Source: Acidobacteriota bacterium (GTDB taxonomy: Bacteria > Acidobacteriota > Vicinamibacteria > Fen-336). Taken from it: a stretch of 43,845 nt of DNA. The DNA lies in NCBI GenBank assembly GCA_022340585.1, contig JAJDNS010000150.1, forward strand, positions 1 to 43,845, written 5' to 3'. The notes under the pieces were generated by a model. The model made no database searches. It had not been told where the DNA came from and saw only the letters and a list, made by a program, of their open reading frames with translations. The number at the start of each line of letters is the position of its first letter. The first letter of the stretch is position 1. The position numbers and the translations under genes were made by a program. Shown one piece after another: positions 28,230-36,389 of the stretch.

Positions 28230-29060
28230 TTGAAGGCTGCAACGTCGCGCAAGAGAACAACGGGGGCAGTACGCTCCACAACTCGCAAGAAGGTCGCGAA
28301 GAGGTCCGCCCGGGCCCGGGTGACGCTGGTCGTGGCGAAGCGCACCGTGAAGGGCAGGGCGGGCAAGCCGAAGGCGAGCAGGATCACGGCGAGAAAGCCG
28401 GTTTCGAAGAAGCCTGCGGCGAGAAAGTCCGCGGTGAAGAAGGCCGCCTCGAGGTCGCCGAAAGCGAAGACGGCCGCCGAGAAGAACGTTCGGGTGACGG
28501 CGAAGAGCGCTCGGAGCCGCACCCCGGTGCGCCGGGCGCGCACGTCCACGCCCGCCCGGGCGACCCACCCCAAGAAGGCCGTTCCCTCGTCCCGGCGGCG
28601 TGCCCCGATCCCGTCGCCACTGCCGACCCGGCACGTGGCGCCGGCGCGGGCGACGCTCATGGCGCCGGCACGTTCGATGCCGCCGGCCAGGATCGACCGC
28701 CGGCAGCTCTCCGAACCGGCTCCGCCGGCCCCCGTGGTCCTGCCGGAGTTCTCGGAGGCCGGGGTCCTGCTGGCCATCACGTACTCCATTCGCGACGGCC
28801 GCCGCGGCGAGTTCTTCGACCTCATGCGCGAGCTGAAGCCGCTGCTCACCTCCATTGGCGGGGCGGACGTCTCGGTCTACGAGGATCGAAGCCGGCCGAA
28901 CTACCTGATGGAGGTCTTCCGTTTCAAGGACGAGGCCGACTTCACCGCCTTCGACGACAAGTTCCACAAGGACAGGAAGATCGCGGCGATCTACGCTCTC
29001 CTCGACGATATCGTCGAGGCGGAGAAGAGCGACTTCAAGATCTTCGAGCGTCGGCTCTAG
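28230..29060 (+). CDS. Histone-H1-like basic tail fused to an ABM-like dimeric alpha/beta-barrel domain
   Basis: A 276-residue protein in two unlike halves. Residues 1 to about 165 are extremely Lys/Arg/Ala/Ser/Pro-rich with KKAA-, RKPA- and TARK-type repeats, as in bacterial H1-like proteins and other nucleic-acid-binding tails. Residues about 180-276 form a compact domain (LLAITYSIRDGRRGEFF ... YEDRSRPNYLMEVFRFKDEADFTAFDD) that resembles the antibiotic-biosynthesis-monooxygenase / dimeric ferredoxin-like fold. The start appears to be TTG, with AAGGGG 6 nt upstream; no ATG fits better. Active-site residues cannot be named, so the domain may be a binding or dimerisation module. Function unknown; the architecture is unusual. 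Confidence 0.75.
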   Translation: MKAATSRKRTTGAVRSTTRKKVAKRSARARVTLVVAKRTVKGRAGKPKASRITARKPVSKKPAARKSAVKKAASRSPKAKTAAEKNVRVTAKSARSRTPVRRARTSTPARATHPKKAVPSSRRRAPIPSPLPTRHVAPARATLMAPARSMPPARIDRRQLSEPAPPAPVVLPEFSEAGVLLAITYSIRDGRRGEFFDLMRELKPLLTSIGGADVSVYEDRSRPNYLMEVFRFKDEADFTAFDDKFHKDRKIAAIYALLDDIVEAEKSDFKIFERRL

Positions 29061-29149
29061 CACCCGTTCGCAGCCAGGAGCCTGCCGTGACTCCGGGCGG
29101 CGCCCCCCTCTTCTCCAGGTTTGCCCGCTCGGTTTCTGGAAATCGGGCG

Positions 29150-29155
29150 TACACT
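29150..29155 (+). promoter_or_regulatory. -10 box before the 78-aa gene
   Basis: TACACT, predicting a leader of about 47 nt to the ATG at 29209. Confidence 0.35.
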
Positions 29156-29208
29156 TGACGCGGACCGCGATCAGGCACATTCGGGATGCGGCACCTGGGG
29201 AGGGGCGG

Positions 29209-29445
29209 ATGGCGCGAGGGTTCGACAGCAAGTCTGTAGCGGATCAGCAGGAGCAGGCGGCCGCGCCCGGGCCAACGGAGGCCCCGGACGACGTGGACCC
29301 CGCCACGCTGGCCCGTCGGCGTCGGCTCGAGCTCTCACGAGCGGACGTCGAGCGCCGCCTCGCGACCGCCCACGCGGAGGGGCACAAGGAGATCCTGCGC
29401 CGGGCCCTCTCCGCCCTCGACGAGGAGATCGCCTCGCTGGGCTGA
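29209..29445 (+). CDS. Small hydrophilic protein (78 aa), unknown
   Basis: A 78-residue charged protein, Arg/Glu/Ala-rich in its second half (about 38-76), which should form a helix or coiled coil (LARRRRLELSRADVERRL). The ATG is preceded by GGGGAGGGGC, making it a better start than the GTG/ATG codons upstream. It ends 13 bp before the M1 peptidase gene on the same strand, so the two are probably cotranscribed. No family recognised. Confidence 0.6.
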   Translation: MARGFDSKSVADQQEQAAAPGPTEAPDDVDPATLARRRRLELSRADVERRLATAHAEGHKEILRRALSALDEEIASLG

Positions 29446-29458
29446 GCGTCTTCTCCTC

Positions 29459-31531
29459 GTGGCTACCCTGACGCGTCCCCTCGGCCCGATCCTCGCGCTG
29501 GCCACGCTCGCCGCCGCCGGCACCGGCCCGGCGCCGGCGGCGCCTCTGCCCGAGCGGGCCCACGCCGTCGTCGACTACGACATCCGCGTCCGCCTCGACG
29601 CCGAGGAGAAGCGGCTCTCCGGCGAAGAGCGTCTCGTCTGGCGCAACCCCGCGTCGGAGCCCATCGGGGAGCTGTGGTTCCACCTCTACCTGAACGCGTT
29701 CCGCAACTCGAAGAGCACCTTCTTCCGCGAGTCGGGCGGTGGGCTGTGGCGCGGCCGGGACGTAGAGGACGGCTGGGGCGGAATCGACATCACCTCGATC
29801 CGCCGGGCGGACGGGGTGGACCTGGCGGGGGCGACGTCGTTCGAGCACCCCGACGACGACAACGACGACGATCGGACGGTCCTGCGCGTGCGCCTCCCCG
29901 AGCCGGTGCCGCCGGGAGAGATCGTGACCCTGGACCTCGCCTTCGAGGCCCGGCTCCCGGGGTTCCTCGTCCGCACCGGCTACGTCCGGGATTACTTCCT
30001 GGTCGGGCAGTGGTTCCCGAAGCTGGGCGTCTACGAGCCCGCGGGAACGCGCGGTCGGCTCGACGGGGGCTGGAACTGCCACCAGTTCCACTCCCAGTCG
30101 GAGTTCTACGCGGACTTCGGTGACTACCACGTCGAGATCACCCTCCCCGACCGCTTCGTGGTCGGGGCCACCGGCCGGAAGGTGGAGGACCGCGAGAACG
30201 AGGACGGGACGACGACCCATGTCTACGAGCAGGCAAACGTCCACGATTTCGCGTGGACCGCCGACCCGCGGTTCCTGGAGGTGCGCCGGACGTTCCGGGC
30301 CGACGACGAGGTGAGCCCCGGGGAATATGACGAGACCGCCCGGCTCCTCGGGCGTTCGCTCGAGGAGGTGCGGCTCCAGGACGTCGAGGTCGTGCTGCTT
30401 CTCCAGCCCGAGCACGCCCCGCAGCGGGAGCGCCACATCCGTGCCGCGAAGGCCGCCCTGAAGTGGTACGGCCTCTGGTACGGCCGCTACCCCCACGCCA
30501 CCCTGACCGTCGTCGATCCCGCGTCGGGCGGCGGCGGCTCGGGCGGCATGGAGTACCCGACCCTCATCACCGCCGGGACCCGCCACCTCTTCAATTGGTG
30601 GCCGCTCGACCGGATCCTCGAGCCCGAGGACGTGATCGTCCACGAGGTCGGTCACCAGTACTGGCAGGGGATGGTGGCCAGCAACGAGTTCGAGGAGCCC
30701 TGGCTGGACGAGGGATTCACCACGTACTCGACCGCGAAGGTGCTGGTGCAGGAGTATGGGCCGGTGGCGGCCGAGGCGTTCGGCCTTCGCCTGGGGCAGC
30801 TCGAGGAGCTGCGGATGTCGAACCGGGCCCGCCGCGACTTCGATCCCATCCGCGGACCGGCCTGGGACATCTCCAGAGACTACCGCTTCGACATCTACAC
30901 GCGGACGGCGCTCACCCTGGAGACTCTCGAGCGCCTGCTCGGCGAGGAGACGATGTCCCGGGTCATGCGCACCTACCACGAGCGCTGGCGCTTCGGGCAT
31001 CCCGGGAGCGAGGACTTCTACGTGGTGGCGTCCGAGGTGGCGGGGCAGGATCTGGGCTGGTTCTTCGAGCGGACGGTGGAGCGTCCCGGCTTCCTCGACT
31101 ACGAGGTGGCGTCGGTCCGGAGCGGGCGAGACCCCGGGCCCGGGGGCATCCTGGACGACGGGGCCGCGGCCACCGTCTCGCTGCCGGAGACGGCCGACGG
31201 CACCGAAGACGGCAACGAGGATTCGTGGCGCTCGGTCGTCCTCGTGCGCCGTCGGGGCGAGCTCGTGCTGCCGGTGGAGGTGGAGCTGCAGTTCGAGGGG
31301 GCCCCGCCCGAGCGACGCCAGTGGGACGGTCGGGACCGCTGGGTGCGCTACGAGGCGACCGGTCCCCACCGGCTGGTGGCCGCCGTCGTCGATCCCGACG
31401 ATCGGCTCGTCCTCGACGTCAACCGCCTCAACAACGCCCGCCGCGCACAGACCGATCACGCGACCGCGACTTACTGGGGAACGCGGTGGGCCTTCTGGCT
31501 CCAGACGGTACTCTCCCTGGTGGGGCTCTGA
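29459..31531 (+). CDS. M1-family (aminopeptidase N-like) exported metallopeptidase
   Basis: A 690-residue zinc peptidase of family M1. The zinc site is complete: His395-Glu396-x-x-His399 (HEVGH) and Glu418 in WLDEGF, with the standard 18-residue spacing. The aminopeptidase substrate motif appears as GGMEYPT about 40 residues upstream. The N-terminus (about 1-28) is a signal peptide, so the enzyme acts outside the cytoplasm. An N-terminal beta-sandwich (about 35-230) precedes the catalytic domain, and the last 150 residues are beta-rich. The start is a GTG without a clear ribosome binding site, 13 bp after the 78-residue gene, and its stop shares one base with the next ATG (TGATG). Substrates are unknown. 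Confidence 0.9.
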   Translation: MATLTRPLGPILALATLAAAGTGPAPAAPLPERAHAVVDYDIRVRLDAEEKRLSGEERLVWRNPASEPIGELWFHLYLNAFRNSKSTFFRESGGGLWRGRDVEDGWGGIDITSIRRADGVDLAGATSFEHPDDDNDDDRTVLRVRLPEPVPPGEIVTLDLAFEARLPGFLVRTGYVRDYFLVGQWFPKLGVYEPAGTRGRLDGGWNCHQFHSQSEFYADFGDYHVEITLPDRFVVGATGRKVEDRENEDGTTTHVYEQANVHDFAWTADPRFLEVRRTFRADDEVSPGEYDETARLLGRSLEEVRLQDVEVVLLLQPEHAPQRERHIRAAKAALKWYGLWYGRYPHATLTVVDPASGGGGSGGMEYPTLITAGTRHLFNWWPLDRILEPEDVIVHEVGHQYWQGMVASNEFEEPWLDEGFTTYSTAKVLVQEYGPVAAEAFGLRLGQLEELRMSNRARRDFDPIRGPAWDISRDYRFDIYTRTALTLETLERLLGEETMSRVMRTYHERWRFGHPGSEDFYVVASEVAGQDLGWFFERTVERPGFLDYEVASVRSGRDPGPGGILDDGAAATVSLPETADGTEDGNEDSWRSVVLVRRRGELVLPVEVELQFEGAPPERRQWDGRDRWVRYEATGPHRLVAAVVDPDDRLVLDVNRLNNARRAQTDHATATYWGTRWAFWLQTVLSLVGL

Positions 31532-32472
31532 TGAGGACGCTGGCGGCTCTCACGCGGGAGGGGCTGAGCGAGGCCTGGGCGGCCCGACGCGTCGTTCTCC
31601 TCGTGTGGCTGATTCACCTCGTCCTGGCCGCGGCCGCGACGTTCCCGCTGTGGCAGTCGCTGCGCTCCGTTGTGGGGTCGCTGCCCGAGGCCGATGTTCT
31701 CCGGACGGGGATCGTCTTCGGCGCGCTCACCGACCTCGCCGAGATGCGGCCAGGGTTGCCAGGGGCGTTTGGAGCGACCCTGGTCGCCGTCGCCGTCCTC
31801 GGCGTGCTCGTGGGGGCGGGGGTCAACGGGGGCGTGCTCGAGGTCCTCTCCGGCTCCGGGGAGCGGCGGTCCCTGGGACAGCGCTTCGGCCAGGGGGCCG
31901 GCAGGTTCTTCGGACGCTTCCTCGGAATGGCCCTCCTGGTCGGCGCCCTCGCGGCGATCGTCGGGGGCCTCGCGATGCTGCCGTTCGCTCAGCTGACGCG
32001 CTCCTACTTCCGGACGGGCTCGGGTCCGGGGTGGCTGGCTCCCCTGGGAGGCGCGGCCGTCGGCGGGCTCGTGCTACTCCTGGCGCTTCTCGTCCTCGAC
32101 GCCTCGCGCATCCACGTGGTGCGCTCGGACGCGGGAGGGCTGTCCGGTCTCCGAGCGGGGCTCGCCCTCGTCCTGCGGCACCCGCTCCTGTGGGGGGGCA
32201 CGTGGCTGGCGAACGCGGTCCTCGTCGGCATGGCCGTGCTGCTCTTCGTTCTCTTCCGCCAGGCAGTCCCGACGGACCGCGGCGCCCTCATCCTGGCGAT
32301 GGTGCTGGCGCAGCAGGCGCTGGTGTTCGTGCGGACGGGTCTGCGGGTGGCCCTGCTCGCCAGCGAGACGGCTCTCGTGGAGCGCCTCCGTCCCTCGCCC
32401 CGGCCGGGAGCGACCGTCGGAGCCCCGACCGCGCGTCAGTCGGGGTCGTCGGCTTCGCCTGTCCCCGTCTGA
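31531..32472 (+). CDS. Polytopic membrane protein, unknown function
   Basis: A 313-residue membrane protein with about six hydrophobic segments (near 21-40, 85-110, 135-160, 180-200, 230-250, 262-280). The gene starts at the ATG overlapping the stop of the M1 peptidase gene by one base, so the pair is translationally coupled. The C-terminal 35 residues are Pro/Ser/Ala-rich and probably disordered. The last 37 bp overlap the end of the convergent DUF721 gene. I do not recognise a family; helical bundle with small Gly/Ala residues is all that can be said. Confidence 0.75.
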   Translation: MRTLAALTREGLSEAWAARRVVLLVWLIHLVLAAAATFPLWQSLRSVVGSLPEADVLRTGIVFGALTDLAEMRPGLPGAFGATLVAVAVLGVLVGAGVNGGVLEVLSGSGERRSLGQRFGQGAGRFFGRFLGMALLVGALAAIVGGLAMLPFAQLTRSYFRTGSGPGWLAPLGGAAVGGLVLLLALLVLDASRIHVVRSDAGGLSGLRAGLALVLRHPLLWGGTWLANAVLVGMAVLLFVLFRQAVPTDRGALILAMVLAQQALVFVRTGLRVALLASETALVERLRPSPRPGATVGAPTARQSGSSASPVPV

Positions 32473-32909
32473 GGGGGGAAGCGGGCGAGGTAGCGCCCGA
32501 CCGCGTCCTGGAAACGCCGGCGGGTGGCGTCGTCCGGAATCAGCTCGGCGGCGTCGGCCACCACCGGGGGGAGCGGCGCCGGCTCGAGCACCCGAATCTC
32601 CGGGGTTGTCGCCTCGACGGGGGTGGCCACCGGACCCTCGACGAAGGTCAGCGCGTACGGTGCGGCCGAGCCTGCCACTCTCCTCAGCCGCCCAATGAGG
32701 TCCTTGCGCATCCGCCAGAGGCTGCGCCGCCACATCGCGTCGGCAACCCGGATGCGCGCGAGGTCCCCATCGAGGGCCACGACCTCCGAGCGCCGGGCCA
32801 GCTCGGGGCCCACCGCGGCCGGCCAGGCGGCCTTCAGCAGGGCGAGCCGGCGAGCGGGCGTCTCCCGGAAGAGCGCGGCGGGGAGATCGGCGGCGGCGGA
32901 GCGCTTCAT
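32436..32909 (-). CDS. DUF721 / DciA-like protein
   Basis: A 157-residue protein with the DUF721 domain in its N-terminal 80 residues: a helical region (LLKAAWPAAVGPELARR), then VALDGDLARIRVADAMWRRSLWRMR. DUF721 includes DciA, the ancestral loader or operator of the replicative helicase DnaB, which fits the absence of DnaC in most bacteria. The C-terminal half is Pro/Ala-rich and less conserved. It is divergent from the zinc-ribbon/receiver gene (46 bp between starts) and overlaps the convergent membrane-protein gene by 37 bp. Helicase-loading is family knowledge; nothing here proves it. Confidence 0.75.
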   Translation of the reverse strand: MKRSAAADLPAALFRETPARRLALLKAAWPAAVGPELARRSEVVALDGDLARIRVADAMWRRSLWRMRKDLIGRLRRVAGSAAPYALTFVEGPVATPVEATTPEIRVLEPAPLPPVVADAAELIPDDATRRRFQDAVGRYLARFPPQTGTGEADDPD

Positions 32910-32929
32910 GGCCGTCGATCACCATACGT

Positions 32930-32935
32930 TATACT
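32930..32935 (+). promoter_or_regulatory. -10 box in the DUF721 / receiver divergent gap
   Basis: TATACT (in CGTTATACT), nearly consensus, with predicted transcription start near 32942 and a leader of only about 14 nt to the ATG at 32956. Confidence 0.55.
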
Positions 32936-32955
32936 CACGCTCTCGGTCGAGCGCC

Positions 32956-33846
32956 ATGAACTGTCCCCGCTGCAAGTCCGCGATCACCCAGTCCTTCGAC
33001 CCCGACAGCATCATTGCCTGTCCGGGCTGCGGGGCCCGTCTCATGACCCGGGCCGCCGCACTGCGCTCCCAGGGCAAGCTCAAGCCGGCCGATCCGACGC
33101 CGCCCCCCCCGGCGAAGGCGGGGAGGTCGCCGAAGGCCTCTTCGGCCAGGGCGACAGCGGAGCCGGCGGATCCCTCCGCAGAGACCCCGGCGTCCCTGTC
33201 GGCCCCCTTCCCGCTCGGTGCCCCCGCCGCCACGGACCTGTCCTCGTCCGCCACCGTGCCACCGACCGAGGTCCTTCGCCCCGAGGGCCCGGGAGAGACC
33301 GCAACGAACGGGGCGGCGTCGATGGAGGCGCTGCTGCGAGAGATGCGGCTCCTGCGGGCCACCCAGGACGAGATCCTGGAGCTCCTCCAGGGAAAGTCGG
33401 GCGCGGGGGGGGCACGCCCGCGCGACTCGGGGTCCGAGACGGGCTCGGTCCTTCAGCCGGTGCGCTCGCGTCTTCGCAAGACGGTGCTGCTGGTCGACGA
33501 CGACCCCGACACGTGCACCGCCGCACGGACGGAGCTCGAGGCGGCGGACGTGCCGGTGCGGGTCGCCACCGACGGCAACGAGGCATTGAGGCTCATCGCG
33601 GAAGACAAGCCGGACGTCATCGCCCTGGAGCTGGGCCTCGAAGGCGAGATGGCGGGCAAGGACATGATCAACCTGATCAAGGCGACCATGGAGTGGGTCG
33701 ACATCCCGATCATCCTCTGGACCAGCGAAGCGGTGACGACCCAGAAGGAAGCCCGGGTCGTTCACGGGGCCGACGAGGTGGTCCAGAAGTCGAGCGGTCC
33801 GGCGGCGCTGGTGACCCGCGTCATCACGGTGTTCCGAAGGGCCTGA
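32956..33846 (+). CDS. Zinc-ribbon protein with C-terminal receiver domain (Glu at phospho-site)
   Basis: A 296-residue protein. The N-terminus is a four-cysteine zinc ribbon (CPRCKS ... CPGCGAR, Cys3, Cys6, Cys22, Cys25). A Pro/Ala/Ser-rich linker follows (about 45-120), then a short helical segment (MEALLREMRLLRATQDEILELL, about 123-144) that may form a coiled coil, and a receiver domain (about 172-296). The receiver has the acidic triplet (VDDDPD), the switch Thr (LWTSEA) and the Lys (VQKSS), but the phospho-acceptor is Glu225 in IALELGLEG where Asp is expected. It may therefore be locked in an active-like state. Partner and output are unknown. The ATG lies 14 nt from the predicted transcript start. 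Confidence 0.8.
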   Translation: MNCPRCKSAITQSFDPDSIIACPGCGARLMTRAAALRSQGKLKPADPTPPPPAKAGRSPKASSARATAEPADPSAETPASLSAPFPLGAPAATDLSSSATVPPTEVLRPEGPGETATNGAASMEALLREMRLLRATQDEILELLQGKSGAGGARPRDSGSETGSVLQPVRSRLRKTVLLVDDDPDTCTAARTELEAADVPVRVATDGNEALRLIAEDKPDVIALELGLEGEMAGKDMINLIKATMEWVDIPIILWTSEAVTTQKEARVVHGADEVVQKSSGPAALVTRVITVFRRA

Positions 33847-33853
33847 GCCCCAC

Positions 33854-34438
33854 GTGAGTGACCCAGTGCTGGTTCTGGCGTCGGCGTCCCCCCGGCGCGC
33901 CCACATCCTGAAGGGGCTGGGGGTGCCTTTTCGTGTCGTCGTGTCGAACGAGAACGAGTCCCTGCGGCCTGGGGAAGTGGGCGCGGCCGCCGTCGAGCGC
34001 CTCGCCCGGGCCAAGGCCCTCGCGGTGGCCCGGGAGGAGACCCTGCCCGTGTTGGCCGCGGACACCGAGGTGCTCTGCGACGACGCCATCCTCGGCAAGC
34101 CCGCTGACGAAGAGAACGCCCGGATCATGCTGCGGCGCCTGAGCGGCCGGAGCCACTGGGTCGTCACCGGGCTGTGCCTCGTCCACGGCGAGGTCGTACG
34201 CTCCGGCGTCGAGCGGAGCCGGGTGACCTTCGCTCCCATGACCGACGACGAGGTGGCGTGGTACGCCGCCACCGGAGAGCCTCTCGACAAGGCGGGGGGC
34301 TACCACGTGGGTGGTCGAGGGGCGCTGTTCATCGAGACCGTCGAGGGCTCGCCCTCCAACGTTGCCGGTCTCCCGGTGCGGCTGCTAGTGCGCGTGGCCC
34401 GCGAAATGGACCTCGACCTGGGGTGGCCACGGCCGTGA
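33854..34438 (+). CDS. maf: Maf-family nucleoside triphosphate pyrophosphatase
   Basis: A 194-residue protein with all Maf landmarks: LASASPRR at 8-15, the catalytic Asp in AADTEV near 69, LGKP near 80, and DKAGGYHVGGRGALF with SPSNVAGLPV near the C-terminus. Maf-type enzymes hydrolyse non-canonical or modified nucleotides (dTTP/UTP or m7GTP) to monophosphates, a housekeeping or cell-division-linked role. The GTG starts 7 bp after the receiver-gene stop, and the stop overlaps the next GTG by 4 bp. Subtype (YhdE or YceF) cannot be decided safely. Confidence 0.92.
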   Translation: MSDPVLVLASASPRRAHILKGLGVPFRVVVSNENESLRPGEVGAAAVERLARAKALAVAREETLPVLAADTEVLCDDAILGKPADEENARIMLRRLSGRSHWVVTGLCLVHGEVVRSGVERSRVTFAPMTDDEVAWYAATGEPLDKAGGYHVGGRGALFIETVEGSPSNVAGLPVRLLVRVAREMDLDLGWPRP

Positions 34439-35343
34439 CCACACTCACGCGTCCGGCCCCGGTCGCCTCGCTCCTCGTGGTCGCGGGCCTTCTCCTCCAT
34501 CCTGCCGTCCGAGCGGAGGCCTGGCTCCCGGCGCGGGATGCCGTGCTCGCCGCGGTCCTGCTCCTCACCACGATTGCACTCGTGCTGCGGGCGGTGGCGG
34601 GCCCCGCCCCCGGGCGTCTCGCCTCGGCCCTGCTCGCCGCCGGGGCGGTCCTCGTCGTGGGCGCGGTGGGGGCCGACGGGCTGCGGGGCCACCGGGGCAC
34701 GCTCTCTCTCGCGCCCGGGCAGGCCCGGAGCCACTTCGAGGAGGTCGGTCCGGAGGGGCGGTCCCTGGGCCTCCGGCCTCTTGGCTTCACCCTCGGCCTC
34801 GAGCAGACATTGCCGGGGGCGGCGCTGGCCCTGGTCCTTCCCGGAGAGACGGAGACGGTGGTGTTGACGCCGGACCGCGCGGTCTCGGCCGGGGGGATCC
34901 GCTTCGGCCGGCCCCGGGTGGTTCCCACCGGGGCGGCGGCGCGGCTGCGCGTGGGGATCTCCGGCGGGGGCGAGGACGTGACGGTGGACGTCGCGCCGGG
35001 CCGGCCGGCGCGGGCCGGCGACCTCACCATCGCCCTCGAGGAGTACTTCCCGGACTTCGCCCTCGACGGCCAGCGGCAGCCCTTCACCCGCTCCCGTGAG
35101 CCTCGCAACCCGGGCGCGCTTCTCGACGTGGAGAGCCCGCGTGGCTCCTTCCGGGTCTTCGTGCTGCGCTCGATGCCCGGCGTGCACCGGGTCGAGGCCC
35201 TCGACCGCTCCTTTGCCCTCCGCGCGGTCGAGCCCGAGGTCTCGGCCGAGATCGCGGTGCACCGCGAGCCCTTCGCCGCGGTCGCCCTGGTGGGGGCCCT
35301 CGTGACTCTGGCCGGTGTCGCCGTCACCCGGAGGACCCCGTGA
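34435..35343 (+). CDS. ResB-like cytochrome c biogenesis protein (divergent)
   Basis: A 302-residue protein with three N-terminal membrane segments in the first 85 residues, a large extracytoplasmic region (about 90-275) and a final membrane segment (about 277-295). The soluble part resembles ResB/CcsB proteins: a TLSLAPGQ region after the third segment, then DLTIALEEYFPDFALDG and SREPRNPGALLDV, as in DUF/ResB-like members. ResB with CcsA handles haem delivery to apocytochrome c. Here no CcsA with a WWD motif follows, so the role is uncertain. The GTG overlaps the maf stop (GTGA), and the next GTG overlaps its own stop, so all three are translationally coupled. Confidence 0.6.
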   Translation: MTTLTRPAPVASLLVVAGLLLHPAVRAEAWLPARDAVLAAVLLLTTIALVLRAVAGPAPGRLASALLAAGAVLVVGAVGADGLRGHRGTLSLAPGQARSHFEEVGPEGRSLGLRPLGFTLGLEQTLPGAALALVLPGETETVVLTPDRAVSAGGIRFGRPRVVPTGAAARLRVGISGGGEDVTVDVAPGRPARAGDLTIALEEYFPDFALDGQRQPFTRSREPRNPGALLDVESPRGSFRVFVLRSMPGVHRVEALDRSFALRAVEPEVSAEIAVHREPFAAVALVGALVTLAGVAVTRRTP

Positions 35344-36344
35344 GCGCCGCCCTCGGCGCCGTCGCTCTCCTGCTGGCGGCCCTTCTGCCCGCCCGGCATC
35401 CCCGCGCCGGGCTCGCGAGGCGGGGGCTCGCGGCTCTCGGAGCCGTCGCCCTGATGCCGGCGGCGGGGGATTCCGGCACCTGGCCCTTCGTGCTCCTGGC
35501 CGCCGGCGCCGCCGCTCTCGGGACGCCGTTCCCCCTCGTGCTCGCGGCGGCCGGAGCCGTGCTCGTGGCTCTGCAGCCCAACGCCTCGGCCCCGGTGGCC
35601 GTGGCCCTGGCCGCTCTGGCCGCCGGGGTGGCCGCGGACGGTCTCGACGCCACGGTCCGGGCGGGGCGTGCCTCGGGGGCCGATACCTCCCGCCCGGTCC
35701 TGGCCGTCGGTCTGGCTCTCGCTCTCGCGCTGGCCGTCGTCGACGGTGGGGCGGTGCTCTCCTGGAGCTTCGGCGTGGGCGGGGGAGCCGAGCGCATCGT
35801 TCTTTCCGGCGTCGGGGTGGCCCTGGGGGCCGCCCTCGTCGCGGCGCTCGGCGGGACCCTGCTCCTGGGCGGAGCCCTCCTCGCTCCGCCGGCCCCGGCG
35901 GCGCGCCGGGCGGGCCTGGTGGCCCTCGCCACGGCGGCCGTGGCCGCCTCGGTGGGAATTGTGATCGCGGTGGCGCGGCTGGCGTCATCTCCTCCGGGGC
36001 TTCGAGCGGCCGGGGCTCAGCCCCTGGCGCTCCTCGTGGGGGCCACTGGGGTGCTCGCCGCCCTCTTGCTGCAGGCCTTCGCCTCGACCGAGGAGGACTC
36101 CGGGTCCGGCGCGAGCACCCGGGCGGCCCTGGCGTTTCGGGTGGCCGCCGCTCTCGGGCTGGCCGCGGCGGCGGCCGCCGGCGTCGAGGGGTGGTGGCGC
36201 GACGGGACCTACGCGACCGGCCTCACGGCCGCGTCGTCGGCCGCCGCGCTCCTCGGGCTGGCGTCACTGGAGCCGCTGCCGCGCTTGGGGATCGTGCCGC
36301 GTCTCCTCTTGCTGGCCGCCCTGGTCGGACTGGTGCTCGCGTAG
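35340..36344 (+). CDS. Polytopic membrane protein, Ala/Leu/Gly-rich, unknown
   Basis: A 334-residue protein that is almost entirely hydrophobic, with about nine to ten membrane segments of low-complexity Ala/Leu/Gly/Val sequence. It overlaps the ResB-like gene by 4 bp (GTGA), so it is probably made in step with it and may form a membrane complex with it. I see no WWD haem motif, transporter signature or catalytic residue. The extreme composition makes family assignment by eye unreliable. Confidence 0.65.
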   Translation: MSAALGAVALLLAALLPARHPRAGLARRGLAALGAVALMPAAGDSGTWPFVLLAAGAAALGTPFPLVLAAAGAVLVALQPNASAPVAVALAALAAGVAADGLDATVRAGRASGADTSRPVLAVGLALALALAVVDGGAVLSWSFGVGGGAERIVLSGVGVALGAALVAALGGTLLLGGALLAPPAPAARRAGLVALATAAVAASVGIVIAVARLASSPPGLRAAGAQPLALLVGATGVLAALLLQAFASTEEDSGSGASTRAALAFRVAAALGLAAAAAAGVEGWWRDGTYATGLTAASSAAALLGLASLEPLPRLGIVPRLLLLAALVGLVLA

Positions 36345-36350
36345 AGAGGC

Positions 36351-36366
36351 CGGCGCGGGCGCCGGT
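36351..36366. terminator. Hairpin between convergent genes
   Basis: CCGGCG-CGGG-CGCCGG, a perfect 6-bp stem with a 4-nt loop, in the 45-bp gap between convergent genes. It may serve both strands. Confidence 0.4.
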
Positions 36367-36389
36367 CATCATCCAGGTCCGGCTCGTCT

